A stretch of 64,000 bases of DNA, taken from contig JAAALK010000079.1 in the NCBI GenBank assembly GCA_019279435.1, positions 105,877,198-105,941,197 on the forward strand. The letters are read 5' to 3'. Of this stretch, positions 22,017-35,444 are shown piece after piece. The notes beneath the pieces are model-generated. The model was given only the letters and a program-made list of their open reading frames with translations. It made no database searches and was not told the origin of the DNA. This stretch comes from Zizania palustris (taxonomy: Eukaryota; Streptophyta; Magnoliopsida; Poales; Poaceae). Within the stretch, counting starts at the first letter, position 1; the number at the start of each line of letters is the position of its first letter. The position numbers and the translations under genes are program-made.

Positions 22017-23720
22017 TGACGAGCGAGATCAACAATGACAACATCATCCCGATCACCATGGAAACCCTAACTGAAGAACAAAGACTAGAGGTACAACGAC
22101 ATGTGGAGGAGTTCCAAAAGTCATGCCTACAAGCCTACGGCATGAATCAGATGGGCCCATGCAGATAGTCCATTGACAAGACTAGTATTGGCAATAGAAG
22201 GTGGCCAGCCAGCAGAGAACTCTCAGGCCAATCTCATAGAAATCATTGACCAGGCGATTCGCCACTCACTGGCCAACCAATCCGGGGCGTTGGTCAATAC
22301 TATATAGGGTCTGATCAAGAAAGCTATCGAGGGCACCGTGGTCTCTAGACCGCTACAAGGCATGGCATATGTCCGTACGATCCGATGAAACTGCACACTC
22401 GGTCGGCGCTACAGTCGCAAGGGCCCATGAGGCTAAAGCAGCTGGGCACCTCGCCCGTCATGAAGCCAACAAGACGGCTCATCCGACAGGTCCCGCACAA
22501 GGCCCGCCATAGAGCGCATCATATGCCATCGATAGGAATGTGTCGGCACCATTCCCAGTGTTCAACGCAAGATTGCCAAGACAGGGGTGCTGCTAGTGAC
22601 ATACGACATTGCAAGAAACACACTACCGATCTTGTGCCGCCAAGGGGGCACCCGATGGCATCCCTCTTGGGATTCATTGGATGGCGTACTATGGGACACA
22701 ACCTTACAGTGATGAAGGGCAGTACGAACAATGTTGTCTGGCAAGAGCAGTATCAATAGGCTCCAACACCCGGCCAATATCCGACGTTGGGGCAGCAAGA
22801 AGATGACTAGGTGAATCGGATCACAGAGGTCATTAGAGATTAGTTTGGGCTGAAGCCCAAAGAACAAGCGTACATGTATCGGCTACCATATCTGGAATGG
22901 TTCGATCAAGTACCGCTGCTAGGCAGATACAAGGTACCTGATTTCAGCAAGTTCTCAGGACAAGACTCAATCTCCATGATTGAGCACATCAGCCGTTTCC
23001 TCACCTAGTGCGGAGAGGCATCGGCCGACGAGGCGTTGAGGGTCTGGTTCTTCCCACTGTCTCTATCGAGATTGGCCTTCGTGTGGTTCTCTTCACTACC
23101 GGTGGACTCCATACGAGGATAGGCAGACTTGGAGAAGAAATTTCACAAGTATTTCTTTATCGGCATCCAAGAAATAAAGCTTACCGACTTGACGTCCGTC
23201 AAGCAAAGAATGGACGAGTCGATATAAGATTATGTCCAGAGATTCCATGATGTACGAAGTAGATGCTACAGTTTGAGTCTTAGTGATAGTAAGTTAGCAA
23301 TTGGCCTTTCAAGACTCCTAAACCCAATTAAGGAGAGGTTTTCATCACACGAGTTAGAGATCCTTTCGCAACTACTACAAAGGGTATCGGCACATGAGAG
23401 CTGATTCCAAGAGGCTAAGAGGGACGTGTATTATAAGAAGGTGGCATACAACTCAGAGTAGCGACTTAGATGCAGGTCGGTATGGTCGAGTGGTCCAAGA
23501 ACAAGAAGCAGGTTGCTTGCCCATGGAAGCCGACCGAAAAGGAAGAGAAATACGACTTTGACGTCAACAAGGCTGGCAAAATATTTGACATATTACTTAA
23601 AGAGAACCAAATCCACCTGTCACCTGGACACATAATACCACCTGTCATGAGCTGAAGAAAAGAAAGTATACAAGTGGCACAACTCCCCATCGCACCATAC
23701 TAATGAACATCGACGGTCAC
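22017..23720 (+). pseudogene. Gypsy-A gag, right copy
   Basis: The same degenerate capsid domain as at 2455-4190. A one-base loss in the glycine-proline segment near 22155 ends the first open stretch earlier than in the left copy. Shared stops (such as the one near 23007) are real decay; private indels are probably sequencing errors. Confidence 0.65.
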
Positions 23721-24399
23721 CTGTTCCCAGTCAATATGGTGCATGCGTATTATGTGGTGATCGGAGTGCAAGGGGAGGAAGACGAATCGGCAGCAACGTC
23801 ACCTCATCGGGCCTCATCAGGAAATACCAAAGGAGGTTGGAAGAGAGGGAGAACAACGAAGACAGATGGAGTTACTCGCGTTTCAACCCCCGTTGGAACT
23901 GCGAGTTCTTCAGGCTTTGCTAGAACGAGGGGTTGCGCCTACCATCCATAGACGACTACCCAGAGTGCAGTGCTCAAGGCAGAATGCAAGTTGATCATCG
24001 GCCATGCAACATCAAGCTCGGGCCGCATGATCGGGAGACAGTACACCAAAGGTTGTCATCTCCAAGGGTACCAGTGCTGGAAAGACTTGGTCCCCTCAAT
24101 CTCGACGGAACCAGCTCCGTGGCCGATGATGACGAAAATGTAACAAATAACCGCAGTGGTGTCCCCCAAGATCTTCACAAGGAGACAGAAGATAAGGTGC
24201 AACGTTTGCGACAAAGAGAAGGGAAGGCACAAGTGGGCGAAGAGGAGACTTATCGGCCACAAAGAATTAAGACTGAATGGCAACCAAAGGACAAGGCCAA
24301 TCAGGACGACGAAAAGAATGTGAGGAGGTAAACATGGTTTTCTTCCTCCCTGTATAGTATCGGGCGGCCTATGAAGATGGCGCGGATCACGCTAATACA

Positions 24400-24700
24400 A
24401 TGGTTCACTTGGTGTTGGCTCCCCAACCAGCAATTTTTGATAAGCCGGAAGATCTTGAGCATCGGCACCTAATACCTCTCTACATCAAGGGGTTGGTTAA
24501 TAGAAAGCTGATGTCCAAGATGATGATAGACGGAGAGGCGGCTGTCAATTTGATGCCCTATGCCACCTTCCATAAGTTTGGGAAGATGCCGAAAGATCTC
24601 ATCAGGACTAACATGGTATTACGTGATTTCGGTGGCAACTCATCAGACACAATGGGAGTACTAAATGCAGAGGAGACGTCTGTTTATCAGGAGAAGCTTG
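24400..24700 (+). pseudogene. Gypsy-A protease, right copy
   Basis: It carries the same I-D-G-E-A-A-V-N-L-M-P active-site region and the same C-terminal truncation as 4790-5160. A TAG near 24353 (tatagtat, against tagagtat on the left) shortens the open frame. Confidence 0.6.
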
Positions 24701-24790
24701 GGACGACAATTTTCTTGAAGTATCAGATGACAGTATCAAACCGGTCACTCAAGAACTGCCTAGGCTCGTCGTGTAAAAGACAACATCAAA

Positions 24791-26392
24791 GGGGGGGAAT
24801 GGGCGCCTAAAATTTCTTGATAAACTATATGCTAATCCCAATACCCAAACGAACTTAACCAGACAATAATATTAGCAAATCAAATTACTTGAATGAAAGT
24901 TATCTAGTCCAAAATGACTGGTGTCCTAAATAAATGATATAAAAATGAACTAGACTAAATACAATAACTGCAGTGAATAAAAGTGGATACTAGAAATATT
25001 TAATGACGAAAGCAAAATTACTAAATAAATCTATGATAATTCGAAATGCAGTCTAAAAATATGATACTAATCAAATGAATAAAATATGGGTCATTCAAAA
25101 ATTAATTCAGGGATAAACATAAAATATTTCATGAGAATCTAGAATAAAATATTACTTCGACTAATAATATATATATATTTTTATATGAACAGATTAAAAA
25201 ATACTTAAATAAAAATGCGAGCTCTAATAATATTTTAGCAGATACAAGTTAACCACGAGATTAACAATCAAAATCACAGGCTAATTAAAAATAGATGACT
25301 AACTATCTAACTAATCTACCTACGAAATAGGAGATTAGATTAGAACTTACCTGCTGTGAGAAATCCTCCATTAGGGCTCGTCGCAGAAAATCTGGCCGGC
25401 TGACTGCACACGACGCCGCTCGCCTGCTGAATGCCTGGAAGCCGCGCTGCTAGCTGTGCTTGGTGTGATGGCGCATGCGGTGCTGTCTGGGAGTTGCTAC
25501 CAACAACAGAAAAGCAAACCAATAAAGAATGTAGGCTGATTGAATCAAGCCGTGGAGACAATCTACAGTGGGACCCGCCCAAAAGCAAAAGGCAGATTTC
25601 CTATTTTGTTTCTTCAACTGCCGTGCGCCTACATGAAAAAACTTTCTGCCACAAAGGATCCGGCTGGGAAGTAGTCACCACGGCTGGCCGTAGAAAGGCG
25701 TGCTGTCGCCTGGTGGGTTTCACGCAAAAAGCTGCCGTGAGAATCAATCTCCGCCGTGAGGAAGAACGGAAAAAAAAAAACAATTGCTTCGACGGAAAGG
25801 AAAAGTTGGACTGCAGATTGATCTGAAAAAAATAAAACAGTCATCTATCCCCAAGGGGATAGGGCCTTTTTATAGGCAAATCCTAATACATGAAAAGACT
25901 ACTTTACCCTCGGGTAAAATAACCTAACTCTAAAATAAATTCCGAAAATTACTAAAATATTCTTAAAAAAAAACTGACTCGAATAAAAATATTCTAAACT
26001 TAAAAACTAATTATTAATATCCTAAAAACGAATTAATGATAGATTGTCAGTTTTACGCCGAAACTGACAAAGCGTCCACCGTCTTCGCACCGGGTACCCG
26101 GATTGGGCCGACCCGACCCTGCAACTCTCTCAGCCCAATCGCTCGCCGCCCTGTACCTGAGTCAAACCCAGTCAACAGACCAGTGGATCATCTGCCGCTC
26201 CTAGCCATGTACCCGGATTGGGCCAGCCCGACTCCGCAGCTTCTCTGCCCGGCCGTCGCTCACTGCCCGTGTACCTGAGTCACATGCGCCTCAGACTCGG
26301 CAGGTCTTCATCTCTCCCTTTCTTTGACTTCCGTTGACAATCACTCATCACATCTGGAATATCAAAACCATATTCTTCAACATGGTTTCTCA
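24791..26392 (-). repeat. 3' LTR, right copy of the Sirevirus-like element
   Basis: It has the same missing outer terminus as at 5253 and the TG end tgagaaacc at 26392. Confidence 0.85.
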
Positions 26393-27777
26393 ATCTCCCC
26401 CTTGATGAGTGCATTGTCAACACCCTTTTCAGCTCATCTCCAGAACCTGCAAAACATGTGGAAACAAGAAAACAAAGACAAAAGAAAATAGAAGAAGGAA
26501 AATAAAAGTTTAACCCTAATGACCAAAAGCCAAATAAAAGCATGAAAATGGTCATTATGGTTAACCAAAAATAAAGCCTCAAAAACAAGTGCAATCTCAA
26601 AATATTTAAAATTACCAACAAGGAACTCCCCCTGAAATAAATCCCAGAGAAAGCCAAAAATATATCCAAAATTTCTCCCCCTTGTTGACAACTGGACTCA
26701 TCAAGTGAGAAAATGCACTTTAAAGAGACATAGACACGAACTCCCCCTGAAATGCAGCTCCCCCTCAAAATATGCTATGAATGCAGATGGGGTGCAGGTG
26801 GAGCGTGAAAAGCATGCTTCTTAGATATGATTGACTGCTATTACAACGTCTAACAGGTATAGCAAAAGATATACTGTCTAAGATATATGACATGATCAGT
26901 GTAACAGATGATATCTAAAGAAAGTCATTAGCACATTTTTCGATTTTTGCAAAACAAAAGCATCACCACATTTTCTAGTTAACAAGCAAAGTAAAGCATG
27001 ATATGCAAAAGCTAACTGATATCTACCAAGATAAGCATTGTCCAAAACAAAGTGCTTCAGCAAACTTGTCATCTTTTAATTTTTCAGACTTTTTCTTTAT
27101 ATTTTTCATTTCTGCCAGGGGTTATTTGCATGTCAAACCTTATGCTAACCGACCAAGTCAAGCCTAGGCCAGAACTGGACCATCAGAAGCTTAAGACATT
27201 GGTCTTGGCATACATTACACCGTCCTAGTTCATACCAAGTGCTATGGTAAGCAGTCCAGAACAATGTAATGCGACAAAGCAAACCCACCTGGATCTTTTC
27301 TTATAATCATAAAAATGCATAATTTTTTTTTGAATTTTTATCATTTTTAAAGCACCTTTTGCATATTTAAAGCATATAAATGTCCAAGTTGCATATCTGC
27401 ATCTAAGTAAGGATCTAGCTACAAGGCATGTAAAAGATAGCGAAAGCATTCAGCCTACACATGCTAGTTACCAGAAGCAATGGTGATTTTTTTCAATTTT
27501 AAAGCATAAAAGCCATGCATATGACAAATCAGATATATCATGTGAACTGAACCAGAACATGATCATCGACAAGTAATCAAAAGCATATACTAGCTAGAGA
27601 AAGTAAAGCAGATTAATCATATAACAGAAGCAAGCTCAAATGTGATAGATGATTATGCATGATATGAGCACACAAAAAGACTCAATAATAAAAAATAAAA
27701 AGAAAATAAAAAACTGATACCAATGAAAAGCTGACTCAAAATATCCTAAAAAGGATACACACACTCCCAAAACACGA

Positions 27778-30485
27778 TCAATAATCATGAGTGAGACCAA
27801 ACGGTCCATTGCCAGGTTTAGTAAAAGTGTTGAACCAGTGTCGAGCCATCTGCGCGTATGTAGGAAAGCAAAAGGAATCATGAGTCTGGACTGAAGCGCG
27901 AATCAAAGCGCGGTCCTCTGTTATTCCTAAAATCACAGTCACGAGGTCCAGCACCGTATCCATAATGATCTAGAACTCTGCCGGAACGAAAACCACCCTC
28001 TGGAGCACGGTCATGAAAACCGTCTCCTCTACCACCCCTACACGACGTGGCCTGGCCTCTAGCCTCTCTCTATCGAGGAACTCTCTGTCTACCACCCTGC
28101 TGGTAGAACTGCTCCTGCCCACCTCGAGCTCTCTCTGCTCGCTCAACCCGCTTCCTCCTGAAGCAAAACTCCTCAAGATGCCCGTCTCTCTGACAAAACT
28201 CACAGTAATAGGTAGGCTTCTTGGGATGTGGTTGAGGCTTGGGATTCTTAGGCTTGGTGGTGTTCGGTGAATCACCTTTGGTGTGAGAGGGTCCAGGTAA
28301 AAAATCAGGAAATGTGTGAAGAGTTTTAGGCTTTGGGACCCAGATCTGCTTCTTAGGTGGAGCTTTAGGTTGTTCTTGGAACACTCCATCCTTGGGCTGA
28401 CTATCCTTTTGAGTCTTGGAGTGTCTCTGTTCAGGAGTCATCTTACTCCACTCCACTGCTCGACTAATAGCACTCTCAAAATCAGCCTTGGTATATGTGT
28501 ACCCTACCCCAAAACCATCTTGTCTCTTGAACTGCTGGATCATCATGCCGAGCTGTGGCTCTCTAGCACTAATCCAACTCAGGATCTGACGGAGGTAAAA
28601 GTTCTCGTTCTGAACATAAGCTAGCTCCTCTCTCAAAGAAGCTAACACCTCCACCTGAGACAAGCAGATCTCACACTCTTTATCAACTTCGATAGACTTT
28701 TTAGCTTTTAGCTTGATCAATTCCATTCTAATGGATAAGCAGTTCTCACAAACAGTGGATGGAATCGACAAGGTCTCAAGCTCTAGCTTAGTCTGCTCCA
28801 ACTCAGCTCTCACTCCAGCTAACTCGCTCAACTGCACATCACTATTGGTTCTCAGCTCGGCTATACTAGCTAAATGAGATGGGCAGTCTACACAAGGTGC
28901 GACGACAGTGGCATGAGCATCTTTTAGCTCCTGCTGAGCGCTCTCAAGCTCAGTGGCCAAAGCGTCTCTCTCATCTACTCTCTCTGTGTACCTGGACTTG
29001 AGAGTCGTCAGGTCACACAACAGCACCTCACAGTTAGGGCACTCACCACTATCACCCAAGCAAGGGGAAAAAGACAGACTCTCAATTTTGCCATTTGCCG
29101 TGGCAAGCTCACTCTCAAGCTCATATATCCTCTTCTTTGCCCCTCTAAGCAGTTTCTCCCTATACTTCAACTCCTGACTGTTCTGTTCTAGTAAATTGAC
29201 AACTTCTTGTTCATAGGAGGATGCATTCTCATCGTCGTTATCGTCAGAGTCGTCGGAGGAGTCCTTCTCTTTCTTCTCCCCAAGAGCCATTGAGCAGAAG
29301 CTCTTGTGGGATCTTCGGCTGTGACGTGAGTGACTCTTTGGCTTGTCCCTGAAGCCCATGAAACAGAGGCCCGCCGGATTGTCCCTGTCCTTCCCCTTCC
29401 TGATCATGATCTTCATCACTTGAACTTGAAGACGATGAGGAAGACGAGGATCTCTTGGAGTATCTTTTCTCCATCTCGGCGAAGAAGGTCTCGTCTCGCT
29501 TCTTGTTCTCACGCCTGTAATCCTTTAGAGCCTTTTGAAAGAATCTTGTTTTGGGCTTGCCCTTCGTGGAGTTGTCGTACTTGGCGGAGTTGTAGGAGTT
29601 GTCGCCGGTTCTCTTCTTGCAATTCTTCTGCTTGGGACAGTCGGCGATAAAAGACCTGGGTCACCACACTCAAAACATCCGGATTTTGCCGTGTCTCTTA
29701 AACATTCGCTTATCATAAACACGTCGCACCCGGTTGTTAAACAAGCACAGATCATCATCTCCTAGAGTATCAAGTTGCTCCTCGGAGATAGACATCAAGG
29801 AAAAAGTACAACTCATGGCATTAGGATCAGCAGATGGTGTCACAAGCGCGAGAGTCTTTGAGCCAGAATCAGTGAGATTTGATCTCAACTTAATATCGAC
29901 CTCTGAGGCCTTGAGCTTACTAAAAGCTCTGCGACGGTCAAGGTATCATAGGACGCGCTCTCAATAATAGAAGAAACCTTGATCTCCCAGATCTTAGGGT
30001 CTAAAGTATGAAGTACCTTAAGCGCCTGTTCATGATCTGAGACCCTGATCACCCTCGGCCTTGTTAACACGAAGCTTGTTAATGATCGATTGAAAACGAC
30101 CAAACAAAGCCTCAACAGTCTCACCCGGCTTCTGTGAGAAATTTTCATACTCACGCCGGTAGGTCTGATATAGTCTAGCCTTGACCTGAGCTGTCCCCTC
30201 ATGGTGTGCCTGGAGGGTAGCCCATATCTCTCAGTGGTGAGATGGCTAACACGCTCAAACTCACTAGAACCTAGACCAGAAAATAAATATTCACCGCCTT
30301 ACTGTTATTTTGATGCTGGGTAATTACATTTTCAGCAGTATCCGCAGCAATAGTCGTTATGGTGAAATTAGGATGAACACAAATCTCCCATATGTCCGAG
30401 CTCTGGCTCATAAGGTATGCTCGCATGCGAGTCTTCCAATGTAGCCAAAAGCCTCTAGGGATGGGATTTTACCAGAAGACGTCAT
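27778..30485 (-). pseudogene. Sirevirus-like gag, right copy
   Basis: The same domain order as the left copy. Here the coiled-coil half is continuous with the serine-rich tract (the C missing at 9770 is present), but two bases are missing near 29408 and other indels break the N-terminal half and the tail (near 28075 and 28037). Left and right copies therefore carry complementary breaks. The frameshift near 30280 is shared with the left copy. It is a structural capsid gene for a non-autonomous element. Confidence 0.72.
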
Positions 30486-30535
30486 GGTCACTACCTAGGT
30501 TTTGAATCGGTTAAGATATTAGAAAACCTAACCTC

Positions 30536-30547
30536 GCTCTGATACCA
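30536..30547 (-). other. Primer-binding site, right copy
   Basis: The minus strand reads TGGTATCAGAGC, as at 11050-11061. Confidence 0.85.
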
Positions 30548-30549
30548 CT

Positions 30550-32150
30550 TGTAGGACCGAAAATAGCGACCAGAGGGGGGGTGAATGGGCGCCTAAAAAT
30601 TTCTTGATAAACTATATGCTAATCCCAATACCCAAACGAACTTAACCAGACAAATAATATTAGCAATCAAATTACTTGAATGAAAGTTATCTAGTCCAAA
30701 AATGACTGGTGTCCTAAATAAAATGATATAAAAATGAACTAGACTAAATACAATAACTGCAGTGAATAAAAGTGGATACTAGAAATATTTAATGACGAAA
30801 GCAAAATTACTAAATAAATCTATGATAATCCGAAATGCAGTCTAAAAATATGATACTAATCAAATGAATAAAATATGGGTCATTCAAAAATTAATTCAGG
30901 GATAAACATAAAATATTTCATGAGAATCTAGAATAAAAATATTACTTCGACTAATATATATATATTTTTATATGAACAGATTAAAAAATACTTAAATAAA
31001 ATATGCGAGCTCTAATAATATTTTAGCAGATACAAGTTAACCACGAGATTAACAATCAAATCACAGGCTAATTAAAAATAGATGACTACCTCACTAACTA
31101 CCTACGAATATAGAGATTAGATTAGAACTTACCTGCTGTGAGATCCTCCGTTAGGGCTCGTCGCAGAAAACTGGCCGGCTGACTGCACCACGACGCCGCT
31201 CGCCTGCTGAACGCCTGGAAGCCGCGCTGCTCGCTGTGCTTGGTGGTGATGGCGCATGCGGTGCTGTCTGGGTTGCTACCAACAACAAAAGCAAACCAAT
31301 AAGAATGTGGCTGATTGAATCAAGCCGTGGAGACAATCTGCAGTGGACCCGCCCAAAAGCAAAGGCAGATTTCCTATTTTGTTTCTTCAACTGCCGTGCG
31401 CCTACGAAAAAACTTTCTGCCACAAAGGATCCGCTGGAAGTAGTCACCACGGCTGGCCGTAGAAAGGCGTGCTGTCGCCTGGTGGGTTTCACGCAAAAAG
31501 CTGCCGTGAGAATCAATCTCCGCCGTGAGGAAGAACGGAAAAAAAAACATTGCTTCGACGGAAAGGAAAAGTTGACTGCAATTGATCTGAGGAAAAATAA
31601 AACAGTCATCTATCCCCAAGGGATAGTGCCTTTTTATAGCAAATCCTAATCATGAAAAGACTACTTACCCGGGTAAATAACCTAACTCTAAAATAATTCC
31701 GAAAATTACTAAAATATTCTTAAAAAAAATTAACTGACTCGAATAAAAATATTCTAAACTTAAAAACTAATATTAATATCCTAAAACGAATTAATGATAG
31801 ATTGTCAGTTTTACGCCGAAACTACAAAGCGTCCACCGTCTTCGCACCGGTACCCGATTGGCCGCCCACCCTGCAGCTCTCTCAGCCCGGCAATCGCTCG
31901 CCGCCCGTGTACCTAGTCAAACCCAGTCAACAGACCAGTGGATCATCTGCTGCTCCTAGCCATGTACCCGATTGGGCCAGCCCGACTCCGCAGCTTCTCT
32001 GCCCGGCCGCCGTCGCTCACTGCCCGTGTACCTGAGTCACATGCGCCTCAGACTCGTAGGTCTTCATCTCTCCCTTTCTGTGACTTCCGTTGACAATCAC
32101 TCATCACATCTGGAATAATATCAAAACCTATTCTTCAACATGGTTTCTCA
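30550..32150 (-). repeat. 5' LTR, right copy of the Sirevirus-like element
   Basis: It matches 11064-12708 with many small deletions, concentrated in 31050-31950. This is one of the most error-like stretches of the window. Confidence 0.85.
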
Positions 32151-33358
32151 AATAGTCGATGTCGATGGCATCGCCTTAAGACGGCCGATGCAAAGGCATC
32201 ACCCTTAGACCAAGCACACATGACATCTTCGACGAAGGCCGAGGTGAGTCCAAGGCATGAGAAGAGCCGGATAAGGAACAATGAAGGAAAATTTCTAGAT
32301 CGTTCGGACAGAGCCTAAAAGTCTTTACACATAAAAGTCGATGGCATCACCTTGAAACGGTCGATGCAAAAGTATCGCCTCTAGAGGGCATGAAGGGATA
32401 AGACAATGCTTAAGGGAAGTCATTGGTTGAAATATGAAGGACTAATGCATGAGTCAGTCGACGCCAATGATATCACCCTCAGACGGCCGATGCAGGAGCA
32501 TCATACGCCATAGAAAAGTTCGAAGTTGAAAATGAAATGAAGAAGATATATTCAAACTCCTAAATTATGAGGAGAAGAATGTTACACAAAGTTTACAAAA
32601 GGGAAGAAAATTGCCTGAAGGGCTCCCATCAGTTCTACCCTTGAAGCGGCTTCTACCCTTAGATAGCCGGTAGAATTTTTCTGCCCAATCAACGACCTAG
32701 GCCCGTCTCTCGATCACAAACACAGAAGGTTGGGGCGCAAGTGCCCAAATTCGTAATGGCCGATACTGACCCATATTATATTGGCCGGCCACTAAAGCTC
32801 ACCAGGGGCATCACGATTAAAGTCCTACAAGAAGTAAGTTAATTAGATGGAACAGAAGATGTCGAGAGGCAAAGGAAGAATGGATCAGGATGTATACCTT
32901 GGGCTCTCTATCGGCGTCATCTGGGTGAAGCTGCTCCCGGTAGAAAGAAGAGCGGTTTACGTGTTGCTTTAACTCATCCCACCATCGACGGAAAGCGTGA
33001 GAGGTTGTCCAACATGTCGCCCAAGTGGCAAGGCGTCCGGAAGGGATCCCGTCAGTCATATGAGAAAGGCGGTCCCACTCCAAAGCACTTGTGACCCTCC
33101 CGCGAGTTCAGATCTATCCAACGAAAAGAGATGGGTGAGAGCTGACCAAAGCCTAGTTGCCTCGAAGAGACCGATGGATGATAGAACTCATAAGAGCACC
33201 ACCAAGGGTACCCATCGATAAACTCAACGGGAGAAAACAGGGAAAGGTGTCCAGCGAGAATCCGAGGTAATAACTCTTAAAGAAAATGGCCAAGGCCGCA
33301 GAAGACAAAGGAAAAGGAGGAAATAATGTTGTCGCTTCCCATAGAAGAACAACGATGA
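32151..33358 (+). mobile_element. Right copy of the gypsy-A/PMD-like remnant
   Basis: It corresponds to 12709-13939. The minus-strand PMD-like scrap lies at about 32817-33355. No intact gene. Confidence 0.55.
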
Positions 33359-34120
33359 TGTAACACCCCTAATTTTTGAAAAGGTAAAAAAATAAATCAT
33401 GAAATATGAATTTCCAGAAAAAGATTATTTTGATTTTCTTAAAAGCTGAAAAGGTACAAATAAATAAAATCCAGAGAATAACTCTAGTCATGGTTTGAGA
33501 AAATTATATTATGATCTTAAGACCAAGATATACTTTGAGAATTTTTATAGATTTTTAGAACCCTTGCAAGTAGCTCATAATTTTTAAAACTATTTTCCAG
33601 CAATTAGTTTTATTCGGAAATGAATTTAAATAGTAATGGGTCGCCTCCTTCCTTTCTCTCCTCTCCGCCGGCCCACCCGTTCACGCCCGCAACCCTCTCA
33701 CTGACATGCGGACCCCGCCTGTCGGTGCACTCAGCCACTCGCTCGAGCCCTAGGCCCACCTGCCAGTCCCCCTCCCCTCTCTCCACGTGCGCCCGCCCAC
33801 CTATCGCACCGACCATTGTGCCCTCGCCCTCTGAAACGTCACTGACCGGTGGAGCCCACCTGTCAGCTTCATCTTCCCTGCGACCTCGCACGCCCTAGAT
33901 CCTCAGCCGCCGGCCTAACTCCTGAATCCGCCTTCGCCGGCCCCCTCCCCTCGAATTGATGCCTAGACTTTATTTAACTTAACACCGGTGATCGTTTCCC
34001 CCTCAGATCCCCTCGCATTAAGCCCCATGACGCTGTAATTGCCCGAATTAAACCTCACCAGAGTAAAAACCCTCTCTCTCTAGGCTTTCATGGCACACGG
34101 CCCCCCTTCACTTGCCCGAC
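33359..34120 (+). repeat. Right copy of truncated Tekay-type LTR 1
   Basis: It starts TGTAACACCCC and ends at the same internal breakpoint (tgcccgac then cttaagctc) as 13940-14703. Confidence 0.72.
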
Positions 34121-35002
34121 CTTAAGCTCAAACAAAGAAGAATCTTCAGGAGGAGCTCGACACCTGACTAAACTTTAGTACAGCATACCACCCACAGACA
34201 GACAGTCAGACTGAAAGAGTAAACCAGATACTAGAAGACATGCTTAGAGTACGCGCCATAGATTTGGCGGAATGTGGGATAAGAGCTTGCCCTATGCAAA
34301 GTTCTCATACAACAACAACTATCAAGTCGGTTTACATAGGTCCCCTTTCGGGGCATTGTATGGCGTAAGTGTCGAACACCGCTACTGTGGGATCAGACTG
34401 GTGAATCTCAGTTGTTTGGAATGGACATTCTGCGAGAGGCCGAAGCAAAAGTCAAGATCATTAGAGACCGGTTAAGATAGCATAGTCTCGACAAAAGAGT
34501 TATGCCGACAATCAATGTATAGATTTAGCATTCGAGGAAAGCGATTATGTCTACCTTCGAGGTCACTCACCTCTGAGGCACTCAAAGGTTCAACATGAAG
34601 GGAAAGTTAGCTCCCTGTTTATGTTGGTCCCTTTCTGATCCTCCGTCGATAAGGAGAAGTTGCATATCAGTTGGAGCTACTACCCTCCTTAGCCGGAGTA
34701 CATGATGTATTTCATGTCTCCCAGTTAAAATAGGGTCTAGGGGTACCCACCGAACGAGCTGATCTTCATCAACTCGACATCTAAGGAGACCTGATCTATA
34801 TCGAAAAGCTCGTCCAAATCTTAGAAGTCAAAGAAAGAGTAACCAAGAATCGAGTAGTCCGCTTCTGCAAGGTTCAGTGGAGTAACCCCACAATCGAAGA
34901 GGCCACATGGGAAAAGGAGGAAGACTAGAAAGACTAATACCCGGAACTATTCTAGGAACCTTCTGAATCTCGAGGACATGATTCTCTGTAAGGGGATAGG
35001 TT
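34121..35002 (+). pseudogene. Integrase/chromodomain scrap, right copy
   Basis: The same fragment as 14704-15587, starting with the H-P-Q-T-D...E motif near 34190 and ending with the chromodomain-like stretch near 34830-34930. One-base losses near 34264 and 34360 break the frame that is open in the left copy. Confidence 0.68.
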
Positions 35003-35444
35003 TGTAACACCCCTAATTTTTTAAAAAGGTAAAAAAAATAGATCCTAAAATAATGAATTTCTAGAAAAAGGATTGTTTTGATTTTCTTTAAAGCTGAAAA
35101 TGTCCAAATAAATAAAATCCAGAGAAATAACTCTAGTCATGGTCTGAGAAAATTATATATGATCTTAAGACCAAGATATATTTTTGAGAATTTTTACAGA
35201 TTTTTAGAACCCTTACAAGTAGCTCATAATTTTTAAACTATTTCCAGCAATTTATTTTATTCGGAAATGAATTTAAACGTAATGGGCCCCTCCTTCCTTT
35301 CTCTCTCTTTGGCCGGCCCAACCCATTCACCCCGCAGCCCTCTCACTGACATTAGGACCCCGCCTATCGGTGCACTCAGCCACTCGCCCGAGCCTCAGGC
35401 CCCCCTATCAGTCCCCTCCCCTCTCTCTCCGCGTGCGCCCGGCC
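35003..35444 (+). repeat. Right copy of truncated Tekay-type LTR 2
   Basis: It corresponds to 15588-16030 and has the same truncation point. Confidence 0.7.

Larger units (their letters stand above)
21704..24790 (+). mobile_element. Right copy of the gypsy-A gag-protease remnant
   Basis: It corresponds to 2139-5252, with the gag pseudogene from the ATG near 22017, the capsid fragments near 22880-23450, the zinc-finger-like region near 23650-23690 and the protease near 24400-24700. Additional small indels change the frames relative to the left copy. Confidence 0.7.
24791..32150 (-). mobile_element. Right copy of the Sirevirus-like gag-only element
   Basis: The same element as 5253-12708: 3' LTR 24791-26392, polypurine-tract region 26393-27777, gag 30485-27778, primer site 30547-30536, 5' LTR 32150-30550. 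Insertion junctions in gypsy-A are the same as in the left copy, which argues that both copies derive from one insertion. Confidence 0.8.
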
